From Streptomyces canus (GTDB lineage Bacteria > Actinomycetota > Actinomycetes > Streptomycetales > Streptomycetaceae), in assembly GCF_041435015.1 (NCBI RefSeq), contig NZ_CP107989.1, positions 4,402,001 through 4,466,000 on the forward strand: a DNA stretch of 64,000 bases, read 5' to 3'. The position numbers and the translations under genes are program-made. The notes under the pieces were generated by a model that saw only the letters and a program-made list of their open reading frames with translations, searched no databases and had not been told where the DNA came from. Positions 26,562 through 35,661 of the stretch are shown here, piece by piece (the first letter of the stretch is position 1; every line of letters starts with the position of its first letter).

Positions 26562-29500
26562 TCAGCCCACGGTGTAGGAGTACGGGATCCCGATCAGCTC
26601 GGACCCCATGACGCCCGAGAAGGCCGAGTCGGTGTCGACGTAGACCGTTCCGTGGACGACCGTGCCGACGGGTGCGGTCGGGGTCAGGGTGAGCTTCATC
26701 GTCGCGGTCTTGCCCGAGGCGGCGGCGACAGGCTTCCAGTCGGCGTCGAGGTCCCAGAACTCACCGGTGGAGGCCTTGGCCGCCGGGTCGAACGACTGGG
26801 TCGTGGCGGTGAGCGTGACCTTCGCGGTGCCCTTGCCCGCGGGCTTGTCCCCGAAGGGGCCCGGATCGGTCACCTCGGTGCTCCACAGCCCGGAGGCCAG
26901 CTGGCCGGCGAGGGCGGTGGCGACCGTCGTGTCACCGGTGCCGGCCTCCCCGAACACCATGGGAGAAGCGGTCCAGGGGTACATGTTCAGGTCGACGGGA
27001 CGGTCGGCGGTGGCCGTGGCGACCAGCTTGGTGGTGTGCGAGGGCACGAACCAGCCCAGGCCCCCGTCGTTGATCTTCGCCGTCCCCGACTTGTCGCTGC
27101 CGTTCTCGACGAGGGCGATCTCGCCCGTGGTGTCGAGCCTGGGGTCGAGGTAGTAACGCCGCTCCGCCGGACCGGAGTTGGGCACCCGGACCGGGACAGT
27201 GAGCGTGCTGCCGCGCTTGAGGACGCGGGACGGGCTGTCCGGCAGGCCGGGCGCTGTCGCCGTCATGGCGTCGAGGCGGACCGTCCCGGTGACCTTCTGG
27301 CTGAAGGCCTTTCCGCTGATGGCGTCGGGCAGTCCGACGATCAGCGTCCACCGTCCCGCGGCCGGGCGGTGGGCGGTCAGGCTCGAGTACTTCGTCGGGA
27401 CGCCGTGTTCCCCCGCGGTCCTGTCGGTGTCCCGGGCGAGGATCTGGCCGTCGGGGCTGACCAGGTAGTACACGAGGGCGGTGGCGGGGTCCTCGGCCGT
27501 GAGGTCGATGGTCAGGTCACGCCTGCCGGGCGGTACGTCCAGGTAGTAGCCGTTCGTCTGGCCGACGTCCCGGCCGACACCGCCGGTGAGGGTGGCGGCG
27601 AAGGAGGTGCTGTGTCCGGGGGCCGGGTCGACGGGGACCAGCGTCCGGCGGGCCACCGGGAGGGAGAGGCGGGTCCCCGTGTCCGAGGCGAACTGCAGGG
27701 AGAACGGCGCGTCACCGGCCGTACGCGGCAACGGGATCCGTACCGGGAACCGCGCGATGCCGCCCGCCGGGACGGTCCGGGTCTGCTCGGGGACGCCGGC
27801 CGAGGTGTAGCGGTGGCCGGTGATCCTTACGGTGACCGGGCCGCGGTAGGTGCCCGGCTTCAGGGGCTTGTCCTGAAGGTGCATGCGGCCGTTGTTCCAC
27901 ACCACCTTGACGGTCCAGGTGCCGGGGCGCGGGTCGTGGACGTCGACGTGCTGGTAGTTGCTGTGCAGTCCGTAGCCGTCGTAGTCGTAGCTGACCTGTG
28001 TCAGCCGTCCGGCCGGATCGACCAGGACCAGCGCGAGCTTGCCGGAGTCCGCGGTGCCGGGCCACACCATCTCGGCGTCCAGGAACGGGGTCCCCTTCGG
28101 CACCTTGACGGTGAACGGCCGGGCGGCGAGCTTGCCCTCCCGGTCGTCCCCGGCGAGCGGGGAGCCGACGGTGACCTTGTGCCGGCTGCTGAAGGTCTGG
28201 GCGCCGACCGTGCGGGAGGACATCGTGACCCGCTGCGGCCGATCGGCTGTGTTGGTGAGGGTGACGGAGGTCTGCCGCTCACCGCCCGGCTGTCCGACGA
28301 CGTTCAACTGCCCTGCCGAGGGGACGAGCCGGGTGCTGTTCGGCGAACCGCCGAGGGTGTTCACGGCCCTGGCCGCGCGGACGGCCGCGCCCGTGTCCAG
28401 CAGCCCCGCGCCCTGCTCGTCGGCGGGGACGTGCAGGTCGGTCGCCGTGCCGGTCAGGATGCGCTTGACCAGGTCCGGCGACGGCCGCACCCCGCCGTGC
28501 GCGTCCTTGTACGCCTGGATGACGTCGGCCGCCGCGCCGGCCGCGAAGGGGGCCGCCTGGCTGGTCCCGCCGAACACCTGGGTGGGCAGGGCGCAGTCGC
28601 TCCAGCGGGGGTCGACGGTGCAGGCGGCCATGCCGACCATGCCCGGCGCCACCAGATCGACCAGCTTGTTGCCCTGGGTCGTACCGCCGGAGGACAGCCC
28701 GGTGATGTTGTCGCTGGTCCACTTGCGGTAGCCGTAGCCCTGCGCCGCCAGCCGGAACGACGTGGTGGCGCCGACACCGATCACGTTCGGGTCGCTCGCG
28801 GGTGAGCCCACCGTGCCGGACGTCCCGGAGTCACCGCTGGAGGCGACCACCGTCACCCCGGCGGCGACGGCGGCGTCGTCGGCCAGCCGGATCGGGTCGG
28901 TGGCCGCGTCGGGGTAGAAGTTGGACCCGAAGGACTGGCTGAGGACGTCCGCGTGGTGTGCCACCGCGTACTGGATGGCCCGCACGAACCCGGAGGTGAA
29001 GGAGTTCGCGCCGAACACCCTCAGGTCCATCAGCTGCGCCCCGGGCGCGAAGCCGCGGACCCGGAACGTGCAGCCCTTCGGGAGCTTGGCGTACGGCAGT
29101 TGCGCGGACATGTCGTACGTACGGCTGCCCTGTGCCGCGATGGCACTGGCGTCACCGAAGGCCTCGCCGCCGGTGGTGCCGGCGTTCACGCCGTCCCCGC
29201 TGAAGTCCTCGGAGTCGGTGACCACACGGCTGCCGTCGGGTCGGACGAACTCGGGGTTGGCGGCGTCCATGCCCTCGGCGAAGAAGGCGACCTTGACCCC
29301 CTTGCCGGTGGCGGTGCGCTGCGCCGCGTCGGTGTGCGTCAGCTGAAGCGCCTCGGGTTCGAGGAGGGGCTTGGCGGGGTCCTTGGGACAGGCGGTGCCG
29401 GGTGCGGCCGCGCCCTTGGCGGTGGCCGCGGCGGCCGTGGTGGCGGAGTCCGGGGCGGGCCGCCGTATCGGAAGGTCCGGCACGACCGCGGCCACCCGCC

Positions 29501-29822
29501 GGTCGTCGCGTATCCGCGCCATCGCGGCCGGGTCCAGCGTGGCGGAGACGGCGTTGATCAGGCTCATCCCGTGCACGCGGGTGGCCCCGCTCTTCTTCAA
29601 CTGCGCCACGACGGGCGCCTGGTCGTCGGCCGCGGCCTGCCCGCGCTTCGCGGCCTGCGTGCGCATCGGGAGGTCGGTGAGCTGGTCTCGCATGACGATG
29701 ATGACGCGCTGCGGGGAGCCGCTCGCGCTGTCGCCCGCCGCCTGTACGGGGGTGGCGCCCAGAGAGAAGGCGCTCAGCAGGACCGTGCCCGCGAGCGCCG
29801 CTCTTCTTCTGTTGTTGTTCAT
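26562..29822 (-). CDS. Large secreted S8-fold serine peptidase with sedolisin-like catalytic residues
   Basis: Secreted protease of 1086 residues: signal peptide (about 1-29), inhibitor-like prodomain (about 37-115), catalytic domain (about 170-485), then about 600 residues of beta-rich extracellular domains. The catalytic Ser421 lies in GGTSQAAP. The subtilisin Asp and His motifs are not seen: where DTG would be, the sequence reads VAFFAEGMD, and HGTHVAG is replaced by EAFGDASA. It does contain Glu220-xxx-Asp224 and Asp331 in ASSGDSG, the arrangement of sedolisins (family S53). A Ser-Glu-Asp mechanism is inferred. Repeated TCTTGAA words lie just upstream. Confidence 0.88.
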   Translation of the reverse strand: MNNNRRRAALAGTVLLSAFSLGATPVQAAGDSASGSPQRVIIVMRDQLTDLPMRTQAAKRGQAAADDQAPVVAQLKKSGATRVHGMSLINAVSATLDPAAMARIRDDRRVAAVVPDLPIRRPAPDSATTAAAATAKGAAAPGTACPKDPAKPLLEPEALQLTHTDAAQRTATGKGVKVAFFAEGMDAANPEFVRPDGSRVVTDSEDFSGDGVNAGTTGGEAFGDASAIAAQGSRTYDMSAQLPYAKLPKGCTFRVRGFAPGAQLMDLRVFGANSFTSGFVRAIQYAVAHHADVLSQSFGSNFYPDAATDPIRLADDAAVAAGVTVVASSGDSGTSGTVGSPASDPNVIGVGATTSFRLAAQGYGYRKWTSDNITGLSSGGTTQGNKLVDLVAPGMVGMAACTVDPRWSDCALPTQVFGGTSQAAPFAAGAAADVIQAYKDAHGGVRPSPDLVKRILTGTATDLHVPADEQGAGLLDTGAAVRAARAVNTLGGSPNSTRLVPSAGQLNVVGQPGGERQTSVTLTNTADRPQRVTMSSRTVGAQTFSSRHKVTVGSPLAGDDREGKLAARPFTVKVPKGTPFLDAEMVWPGTADSGKLALVLVDPAGRLTQVSYDYDGYGLHSNYQHVDVHDPRPGTWTVKVVWNNGRMHLQDKPLKPGTYRGPVTVRITGHRYTSAGVPEQTRTVPAGGIARFPVRIPLPRTAGDAPFSLQFASDTGTRLSLPVARRTLVPVDPAPGHSTSFAATLTGGVGRDVGQTNGYYLDVPPGRRDLTIDLTAEDPATALVYYLVSPDGQILARDTDRTAGEHGVPTKYSSLTAHRPAAGRWTLIVGLPDAISGKAFSQKVTGTVRLDAMTATAPGLPDSPSRVLKRGSTLTVPVRVPNSGPAERRYYLDPRLDTTGEIALVENGSDKSGTAKINDGGLGWFVPSHTTKLVATATADRPVDLNMYPWTASPMVFGEAGTGDTTVATALAGQLASGLWSTEVTDPGPFGDKPAGKGTAKVTLTATTQSFDPAAKASTGEFWDLDADWKPVAAASGKTATMKLTLTPTAPVGTVVHGTVYVDTDSAFSGVMGSELIGIPYSYTVG

Positions 29823-29916
29823 GGAGTTCTCCGCTGGTGGGGGGTGCGGGACGGCTGAGACAGCCGCCGCCGACGATCTTTCGCCCCAACTGGTGAACTC
29901 CGCCAGATACTTGGCG

Positions 29917-29942
29917 TCAAGGGATCTTCAAGACTTCAAGAC
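29917..29942. promoter_or_regulatory. Direct TCTTGAA repeats upstream of the protease gene
   Basis: On the minus strand, GTCTTGAA occurs twice in tandem just before a GATCCCTTGACG stretch whose TTGACG could be a -35 box. The TCTTGA word recurs as a perfect inverted repeat ahead of the neighbouring flavoprotein gene, which suggests a shared regulator. Confidence 0.4.
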
Positions 29943-29953
29943 GGGCCCGTCCT

Positions 29954-31693
29954 CTAGAGCACCCCCGCGAGATCCCGGGCCGCGATGTACCCGAACGTCA
30001 TCGCGGGCCCGATCGTCGAGCCCGCGCCCGCGTAACTGTGGCCCATGACGGCCGCGCTGGCGTTCCCGGCGGCGTACAGGCCGGGGACGACGGAGCCGTC
30101 GGGCCGCAGGACGCGGGCGCCGGCGTCGGTCACCAGGCCGCCCTTGGTCCCCAGGTCTCCCGGGACGAGCCGGAAGGCGTAGTACGGGGGCAGCCAGAGC
30201 GGGGCCAGGCAGGAGTTCGGGAGGACCGACGGGTCCGTGTAGTAGTGGTCGTAGGCGCTGTCGCCGCGCCCGAAGTCCGGGTCGTCGCCCTTCAGGGCAA
30301 GGGAGTTGAACCGGTCGACGGTCGTGCGCAGGGCGGTGGCCGGGGCGCCGATGGACGCGGCCAGGGCGTCGAACGACCAGGCCTTGTGGGCGGCGCCGGA
30401 GCCGTACCAGTCGTCGGGGAGGACGAAGGTGGGCGCGATGTCCCTGAAGAGGTACCGGTTGCGGTAGTTCTGGTCGACGATCAGCCAGGCCGGGATGTCG
30501 GGGTCGGTCGGGTTGCGCTCGTACATGGTGTGGACGACGTCGCTGTAGGGGGCGGCCTCGTTGACGAACCGCCGCCCTGCCGCGTTGACGACGAGGCCGC
30601 CGGGGAGGGTGCGTTCGGCGAGGCAGAAGTACGGCTCGTCGGGCAGCGGGATGGCCGGTCCCCACCAGGCGTCGTCCATGAGCGCGACATCGGCGCCGAG
30701 TCGCTGCCCGGCCCGGATGCCGTCCCCCGTGTTCTCCTTCGCGCCCACGGTCCACTCCGTGCCGATGGGCTGCCGCTGGTACTGGGCCCGCATCGCCGCG
30801 TTGTGCTCGAAGCCGCCGGAGCCGACGATCACGCCCCGGCGGGCACGGTAGAGGCCGCCCGGGGTCACCGCTCCGGCGACGGTGCCGTTCTCGACGTAGA
30901 GCTCGGTGAGGGGCGTGTTGAGCCGTACCGGCACGCCCGCGTCCAGGAGCCCCTTCCGCAGCCCGGCGGCCAGCGACTGCCCCATGGTGAGCGGTGTCTG
31001 CCCGAGCAAGGCCGCCTTCGTGCCGCGCGCCAGGCACTCGGCGGCGACGGCGGCACCCTTGACGCTCACGGCGGACAGGGCGAGCCACTTGTAGTCGGCG
31101 CTGAACACGACCAGTCCGGCGGGGACATCGAGGTACGGCGGGTTCAGATGGGCGAGTTCGGCGCCGAGGATCTTGCCGTCGAGCTGGTCGGGCTCGATGG
31201 AGCGGCCGTTCGGCAGGCCGCCCGGCAGCTCGGGGTAGTAGTCGCTGTACCCCTCCATCCAGCGGAACCGCAGCGGGCTGTTGGCCAGGACGAAGGAGAT
31301 CATCGCGGGGCCGTGCGCGAGAAAGGCCCGCTGCCGGGCGGCGGGGACGTCCGGTCCCACAACGGCGGCGAGGTAGGCGGCCGCCTTGGCGGGGGTGTCC
31401 GGGACACCGGCGGCGAGGAGGACGGGGTTGTTCGGGATCCAGATCCCGGCCCCGGACCGGGCCGCGGACCCGCCGAAGGTGGGCGCCTTCTCCAGCACCA
31501 CGGTGCTGAGCCCCTGCTTCGCGGCAGTGAGCGCGGCGGTCATACCGGCGGCGCCGGAACCGATGACGACGATGTCGTACGTCCCGAGAGGTGGCAAGTC
31601 GGCGGCGCTCGCGCCCTGTTGCACTCCGGCGGCGACGGCCGCCGCCCCGGCCCCCGCACCGACGGCCAGCAGATGTCTTCGGGTCACACTCAT
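29954..31693 (-). CDS. FAD-binding dehydrogenase, 3-ketosteroid-delta1-dehydrogenase-like, exported
   Basis: Flavoprotein of 579 residues with a twin-arginine-like leader (SVTRRHLLAVG, then an Ala-rich hydrophobic stretch to about 31), so probably Tat-exported. The FAD Rossmann motif VVIGSGAAGM is at about 42-51. The C-terminus has SYAGAGSTIGPAMTFGYIAA, close to KstD and fumarate-reductase-like enzymes. A steroid or similar ring dehydrogenation is inferred; most KstDs are cytoplasmic, so the export signal is unusual. It is followed on the same strand by the secreted protease 131 bp away. Confidence 0.85.
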   Translation of the reverse strand: MSVTRRHLLAVGAGAGAAAVAAGVQQGASAADLPPLGTYDIVVIGSGAAGMTAALTAAKQGLSTVVLEKAPTFGGSAARSGAGIWIPNNPVLLAAGVPDTPAKAAAYLAAVVGPDVPAARQRAFLAHGPAMISFVLANSPLRFRWMEGYSDYYPELPGGLPNGRSIEPDQLDGKILGAELAHLNPPYLDVPAGLVVFSADYKWLALSAVSVKGAAVAAECLARGTKAALLGQTPLTMGQSLAAGLRKGLLDAGVPVRLNTPLTELYVENGTVAGAVTPGGLYRARRGVIVGSGGFEHNAAMRAQYQRQPIGTEWTVGAKENTGDGIRAGQRLGADVALMDDAWWGPAIPLPDEPYFCLAERTLPGGLVVNAAGRRFVNEAAPYSDVVHTMYERNPTDPDIPAWLIVDQNYRNRYLFRDIAPTFVLPDDWYGSGAAHKAWSFDALAASIGAPATALRTTVDRFNSLALKGDDPDFGRGDSAYDHYYTDPSVLPNSCLAPLWLPPYYAFRLVPGDLGTKGGLVTDAGARVLRPDGSVVPGLYAAGNASAAVMGHSYAGAGSTIGPAMTFGYIAARDLAGVL

Positions 31694-31749
31694 GGTCGGG
31701 TCCCCCCTGCGGTTGGTATGGACGAAGGGTCCGGAACGTCGCGCGGGGG

Positions 31750-31765
31750 TCTTGAGAAGTCAAGA
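31750..31765. promoter_or_regulatory. Perfect inverted repeat ahead of the KstD-like gene
   Basis: TCTTGA-GAAG-TCAAGA is a 6+4+6 palindrome 56 bp upstream of the flavoprotein start. It shares its half-site with repeats ahead of the protease gene. Likely an operator. Confidence 0.5.
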
Positions 31766-31820
31766 GGCGTGGAGGACGGCGAGGGTTTCCCGCCGGGTGG
31801 GGCTGGTACAGGCCCTCGGC

Positions 31821-32183
31821 TCAGAATCCCGGAGCGGGGAGGAAGCCGGGCCACCACGGTGGTACACCGCTGGGGCATTCGTACGTGGCGCCGCTCCAGA
31901 AGAAGGAGACAGCACACCAGCACAGAGCGGGGAGCACCACCATGAGGGCGAGAGCATGGAGGAGGGCTAGCCTCCCCAGGAGGGCGCCCACCATCACCCA
32001 ACTCAGGGTCAGAAGGCCCCAGAGGGACGGGATGAAAAGGATGATCAGGAAGGTACCGTTCGCCGCGCCGTTGACGCCGGCGTCGCAGGCGCTCAGCGCC
32101 CTGCCGAGAAGCATGGCAGTGAGCACCGCGAGCGCAAGCCCCATCAGCGTTCCGAAACATCCGTGAAGCCGCCGCTCACGCAT
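31821..32183 (-). CDS. Small hypothetical membrane protein
   Basis: The 120-residue protein has about three hydrophobic segments (about 10-30, 45-68 and 70-95) and a Trp/Pro-rich C-terminus (PPWWPGFLPAPGF). The ATG at 32183 has GGGGGAG about 5 nt upstream, preferred over an upstream GTG. No family was recognised. It precedes the KstD-like gene on the same strand, 127 bp away. Confidence 0.65.
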   Translation of the reverse strand: MRERRLHGCFGTLMGLALAVLTAMLLGRALSACDAGVNGAANGTFLIILFIPSLWGLLTLSWVMVGALLGRLALLHALALMVVLPALCWCAVSFFWSGATYECPSGVPPWWPGFLPAPGF

Positions 32184-32352
32184 AGATCTCCCCCTCACTG
32201 TCGGCTTTCGTACATCCTCCCGACCAGGTCGACTTCCTACGCTGCCTGCCTCGGATGAAGATCGTCACCATTCCTTTCCCCGTATCCCACCGCTCACGCT
32301 GTGTCCGAAGCCCCCGGACGAAGCGCGCCTGTGGAGCCGATCGTCGGCGTCA

Positions 32353-32769
32353 TCACCCCAGCCCGATCTCGGCCCAGACCGTCTTGCCGACGTCCCGATC
32401 GGTCACGCCCCAGGTACGGGCGAGCAGGGTGACGAGGATCAGGCCTCTCCCGTGCTCACCGTCCTCGTCGTTGACGAACCGGAGCGGGCGGTCGCCTCTG
32501 GGGTCACTCACCTCGATACGGAGCGTGTTCTCCGGGAGCCGGAGGAGGCGCAGCTCGAAGTCCCTTCCGGGTACGCGGCCGTGGGTCACCGCGTTGGCGG
32601 CGAGCTCGGCGACGAGGTGCTGCGCGGTGTCGTTCACGTCGGTGTCGTGGGAGTGGCCCCATGCCGCGAGCTGGGTGGCCGTGAGCCTGCGGGCCAGGCG
32701 GGCACCACGGGGCGTCGCGCTCAGACGCTGGGTCAGTTCGTCGGTGGGGGTGGAGATTTCGGCGTTCAC
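32353..32769 (-). CDS. ATP-binding protein, HATPase_c (anti-sigma-factor-like kinase)
   Basis: The 138-residue protein is a GHKL-type ATPase domain like RsbW/SpoIIAB. It has the N-box ELAANAVTHG (about 54-63), the G1 box EVSDPRGDRP (about 85-95), and HGRGLILV as the G2 box. Streptomyces has many such stand-alone proteins next to XRE/DUF397 pairs. It is divergent from the XRE gene, forming the typical triad. Target protein unknown. Confidence 0.88.
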   Translation of the reverse strand: MNAEISTPTDELTQRLSATPRGARLARRLTATQLAAWGHSHDTDVNDTAQHLVAELAANAVTHGRVPGRDFELRLLRLPENTLRIEVSDPRGDRPLRFVNDEDGEHGRGLILVTLLARTWGVTDRDVGKTVWAEIGLG

Positions 32770-32886
32770 GTCACTGAGCGTGCTGGGTTCTCCCTACGCT
32801 GACCAGGTGCGACTCGGCGACGCTGAGTAGCTGTACGAGTGCGGTCGGTTCGGTGTACGGGTTGTCGCGTGGGAGGGGTGGGGCGC

Positions 32887-33741
32887 ATGGGTGAGCGGAG
32901 GCCGGAGACGCCTGCGGAGGCGGACGGTACGGCGGGGTTGTTCGTCGCGCTGGGCAAGATGGTGAAGTTCCTGCGGGAGCGGAAGGGGCTGACGCAGAAG
33001 GAGTTCGGGGAGCTGGTGGGATACGGCCCCGACGCGGTCTCGGCCATGGAGCGGGGCGTCCGGACTCTACGGCCGGAGGTCCTGCTGAAGGCGGACGAAC
33101 TGCTCGACGCCGGGGGCCTGTTGAAAGAGGTCGTCCCCGAGGTCGAGGAGGCCATGGCGAAGGTTCGGACCCGGCATCCGGAGTGGTACCGCAGCTACGC
33201 TGGGCTGGAGGCGGAGGCGGTCGAGCTGCACTTCTACGCCAACCACGGGGTGCCGGGTCTGTTGCAGACCGAGGAATACGCACGAGCCGTGTTCGCAAGG
33301 CGGCGACCGTTTCTTGACGAGGAGACCATCGAGAAGCGGGTCGCGGATCGCCTCTCCCGACAGCAGGTCTTCGGGCGTTGGCCCGTCCCGATCGTGAGCT
33401 ATGTCCTCGAAGAGATCGTGCTGGACCGGCCGATCGGCGGACGGCGAGTGCACGCGGACCAGCTGCGGCGGCTACTGCAGGTGGGCCGGATGCAGAACGT
33501 CGAGATCCAGGTGATGCCGTCCACACTGGAGGAACACCCCAACATGGACGGCGCGTTCAACCTGCTGACACCCAAGGGGCACAACCAGGTGGCGTACACG
33601 GAGGTCCAGGGGTATCCCCGCCTGATCACCGAGTCGGAAGAGGTCCGGAAGATCACCGACCGCTATGGGATCATGCGAGCGATGGCACTCTCCCCTTCGG
33701 AGTCCCGGAAGTTGATCGAGCAGAAGCTGGAGGAGCTATGA
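32887..33741 (+). CDS. XRE family regulator with DUF5753 domain (WhiJ-like)
   Basis: Regulator of 284 residues with an N-terminal helix-turn-helix (about 20-75, LTQKEFGELVGYGPDAVSAMERG) and the C-terminal DUF5753 region (about 100-280, including FYANHGVPGLLQTEEYARA). WhiJ of S. coelicolor has this architecture. The ATG at 32887 follows a G-rich ribosome binding site, and the gene overlaps the DUF397 gene by 4 bp. With the divergent ATP-binding gene it forms a developmental-type regulatory triad. Confidence 0.92.
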   Translation: MGERRPETPAEADGTAGLFVALGKMVKFLRERKGLTQKEFGELVGYGPDAVSAMERGVRTLRPEVLLKADELLDAGGLLKEVVPEVEEAMAKVRTRHPEWYRSYAGLEAEAVELHFYANHGVPGLLQTEEYARAVFARRRPFLDEETIEKRVADRLSRQQVFGRWPVPIVSYVLEEIVLDRPIGGRRVHADQLRRLLQVGRMQNVEIQVMPSTLEEHPNMDGAFNLLTPKGHNQVAYTEVQGYPRLITESEEVRKITDRYGIMRAMALSPSESRKLIEQKLEEL

Positions 33742-33926
33742 ACATCGGGCAGCTCACTTGGTTCAAGTCCAGCTACAGCGGCGGCGAGGGCGGCGAATGC
33801 CTGGAAGTCGCCGTCACCCCCGCCACCATCCACCTCCGCGACTCCAAGCACCCGCACCCCACCGGCCCTCACCTCACCCTCTCCCCCACCGCGTGGGCGC
33901 ACTTCGTGACCGACGTCTCCCGGTGA
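33738..33926 (+). CDS. DUF397 domain protein
   Basis: The 62-residue protein is a single DUF397 domain: WFKSSYSGGEGGECLEVAV, then the typical LRDSKHP and SPTAWAHFV segments. The start overlaps the XRE stop (ATGA) and has GGAG immediately upstream inside the XRE gene. DUF397 proteins act as partners or antagonists of the adjacent XRE regulator. Confidence 0.93.
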   Translation: MNIGQLTWFKSSYSGGEGGECLEVAVTPATIHLRDSKHPHPTGPHLTLSPTAWAHFVTDVSR

Positions 33927-33952
33927 CCGCGAAGGTCAGCGAACAGACTGGA

Positions 33953-33968
33953 ATTGGTCAAGACCTCT
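33953..33968 (+). promoter_or_regulatory. Candidate DasR operator (dre) upstream of the glycoamidase gene
   Basis: ATTGGTCAAGACCTCT matches 13 of 16 positions of the remembered DasR consensus ACTGGTCTAGACCACT and keeps the TGGTC/AGACC core. It lies 47 bp before the ATG. DasR controls aminosugar genes in Streptomyces, and the downstream gene encodes a predicted N-glycan-releasing enzyme, so function and site agree. Confidence 0.6.
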
Positions 33969-34015
33969 CCTGGTCCTCTGGTCACCGGAGGGGCAGCCCG
34001 GGTTCACTGCGGCGC

Positions 34016-35617
34016 ATGAGAAGACCTCACCCTCCCCTGCGCCGGGCCGCCACCGTCCTCGCCGCCGCGCTCGCCTCATTGGCCCTCGCGGCGGGCACGG
34101 CGGCCGCCGGCGGCCCCACCGTCCCCGTCGAGTTCGGCACCGACTACCACGACCCCGTCACCGCCGCCCCGCCGATCAGCACCCCGCACACCAAGGCGTG
34201 TTCGGTCACGGTCGCGGAGGCACAGTTCAAGGACTTCACGCCGTACACGGGGACGTACACACCGCCGACCGGCTGCGGGACCCCGGGGCGGTGGTCGAAG
34301 GTCGTGCTGCGGATGGACGGGAACGTGAAGGGGCGGCAGTACGACCGGCTGGGGTATCTGGACATCGGTGGGGTGCAGGTGTTCCGGACGTCCACCCCGG
34401 AGCCCTCGCAGGACGGGATCGACTGGTCCGTCGAGAAGGACGTCACCGAGTACCAGAAGACGCTGAGCAGCGCCCAGTCCGTCGACATGCTCATCGGCAA
34501 CGTTGTCAACGACACCTACACGGGCGTGCTCGACGTCAAGGTGACGCTCACCTTCTACGCCCCCAGGCACGGTCACGCCTCGTCCGCCCCGGATCAGGTC
34601 ATCCCCCTCAGCGACCAGGACAGCGTCACCACCGGCGCCTCCCTCACCGTCCCCCGCAACTCCGAGCGCATCCTCGCCGAGGTGTACGCGACCGGATCGG
34701 GCGGCGGCTGCGAGGAGTTCTGGTACTCCGCGACCACGCCCTCCGCGTCGTACTCCTGCCAGGGCGGGGACGACGGGCCGTACCGCGAGGTGCAGGTGAG
34801 CGTGGACGGGAAGGTCGCCGGGATCGCGTCGCCTTACCCGAACGTGTGGACCGGCGGCTGGTCGCCGTATCTGTGGTCGGTGATTCCGTCCCCGACCGCC
34901 TTCGACGTACGTCCGCTCACCTTCGACCTGACCCCGTTCGCGGGCCTCCTCAACGACGGCAAGGCGCACACCGTGGACGTCAAGGTGGTCGGAGTTCCGG
35001 CCGGACAGACCGGGTGGAGCGCGCCGACCAACGTCCTGGTGTGGCAGGACGCCCACAAGTCGGTGGTGACGGGGGCCGTGACGTCGTACAAGAAGGACGC
35101 TCCCGCGGTGGGCAACACCTTCACCGACGGATCGCTGCGGCACCTCGTGACCTCCGGCAAGGACCACCTGAAGGTCAGCGGGTATCTGAACACCTCCCAC
35201 GGCCGGGTCACCACGACCGTCGAGCGGACCCTGACCACGGCGATCGACCACCAGTGGACGCCCGACGAGAACACGGACAATCAGTCCGGCACGTGGACCG
35301 ACCACCAACTCGTCACGTCCAACGGCCACTTGTCCCGCACCGACCGCACCTACACCCTCGACGGGCGCGCCACCATCGACAGCGCCAACCGGCTGCGGGT
35401 CCTCATGTCCATCGGTGACCACGCCCGGTCGGGCGCCACCCGTATCGACGACACGTACCAGGGCGACGCCACCTTCACCCTCGGCGTGGCCCGCGAGGAA
35501 CGGCACGCGGTCGCCACCACGGGCGAGCGGTACCGGCTCCGGGCCCCGGGAACCTGCTACGACCACACGCTCGCGACGGAGCAGGGGGTGCTGACGAAGG
35601 ACGTACGCGGCTGCTGA
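34016..35617 (+). CDS. Secreted peptide-N4-(N-acetyl-beta-glucosaminyl)asparagine amidase A-like enzyme
   Basis: Predicted extracellular glycoamidase releasing N-glycans from glycoproteins. The 533-residue protein has a signal peptide (MRRPHPPLRR then an Ala/Leu core, cleaved near AAAGG at 31), then PNGase A-like sequence: VEFGTDYHDPVTAAPP, LRMDGNVKGRQYDRLGYLDIGGVQVFRTSTPEPSQDGIDW and EFWYSATTP. The plant-type PNGase A family is known in actinomycetes. A DasR-like site upstream suggests induction by aminosugars. Catalytic residues cannot be assigned from sequence alone. Confidence 0.85.
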   Translation: MRRPHPPLRRAATVLAAALASLALAAGTAAAGGPTVPVEFGTDYHDPVTAAPPISTPHTKACSVTVAEAQFKDFTPYTGTYTPPTGCGTPGRWSKVVLRMDGNVKGRQYDRLGYLDIGGVQVFRTSTPEPSQDGIDWSVEKDVTEYQKTLSSAQSVDMLIGNVVNDTYTGVLDVKVTLTFYAPRHGHASSAPDQVIPLSDQDSVTTGASLTVPRNSERILAEVYATGSGGGCEEFWYSATTPSASYSCQGGDDGPYREVQVSVDGKVAGIASPYPNVWTGGWSPYLWSVIPSPTAFDVRPLTFDLTPFAGLLNDGKAHTVDVKVVGVPAGQTGWSAPTNVLVWQDAHKSVVTGAVTSYKKDAPAVGNTFTDGSLRHLVTSGKDHLKVSGYLNTSHGRVTTTVERTLTTAIDHQWTPDENTDNQSGTWTDHQLVTSNGHLSRTDRTYTLDGRATIDSANRLRVLMSIGDHARSGATRIDDTYQGDATFTLGVAREERHAVATTGERYRLRAPGTCYDHTLATEQGVLTKDVRGC

Positions 35618-35661
35618 GGAGAACCGACAGCCCCGTACGTCCCTACGCTTCCCTCCGCCCC

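Noticed and set aside
30038..31945. 635-residue plus-strand open frame
   Set aside because: Antisense of the KstD-like flavoprotein, with no recognisable domains.
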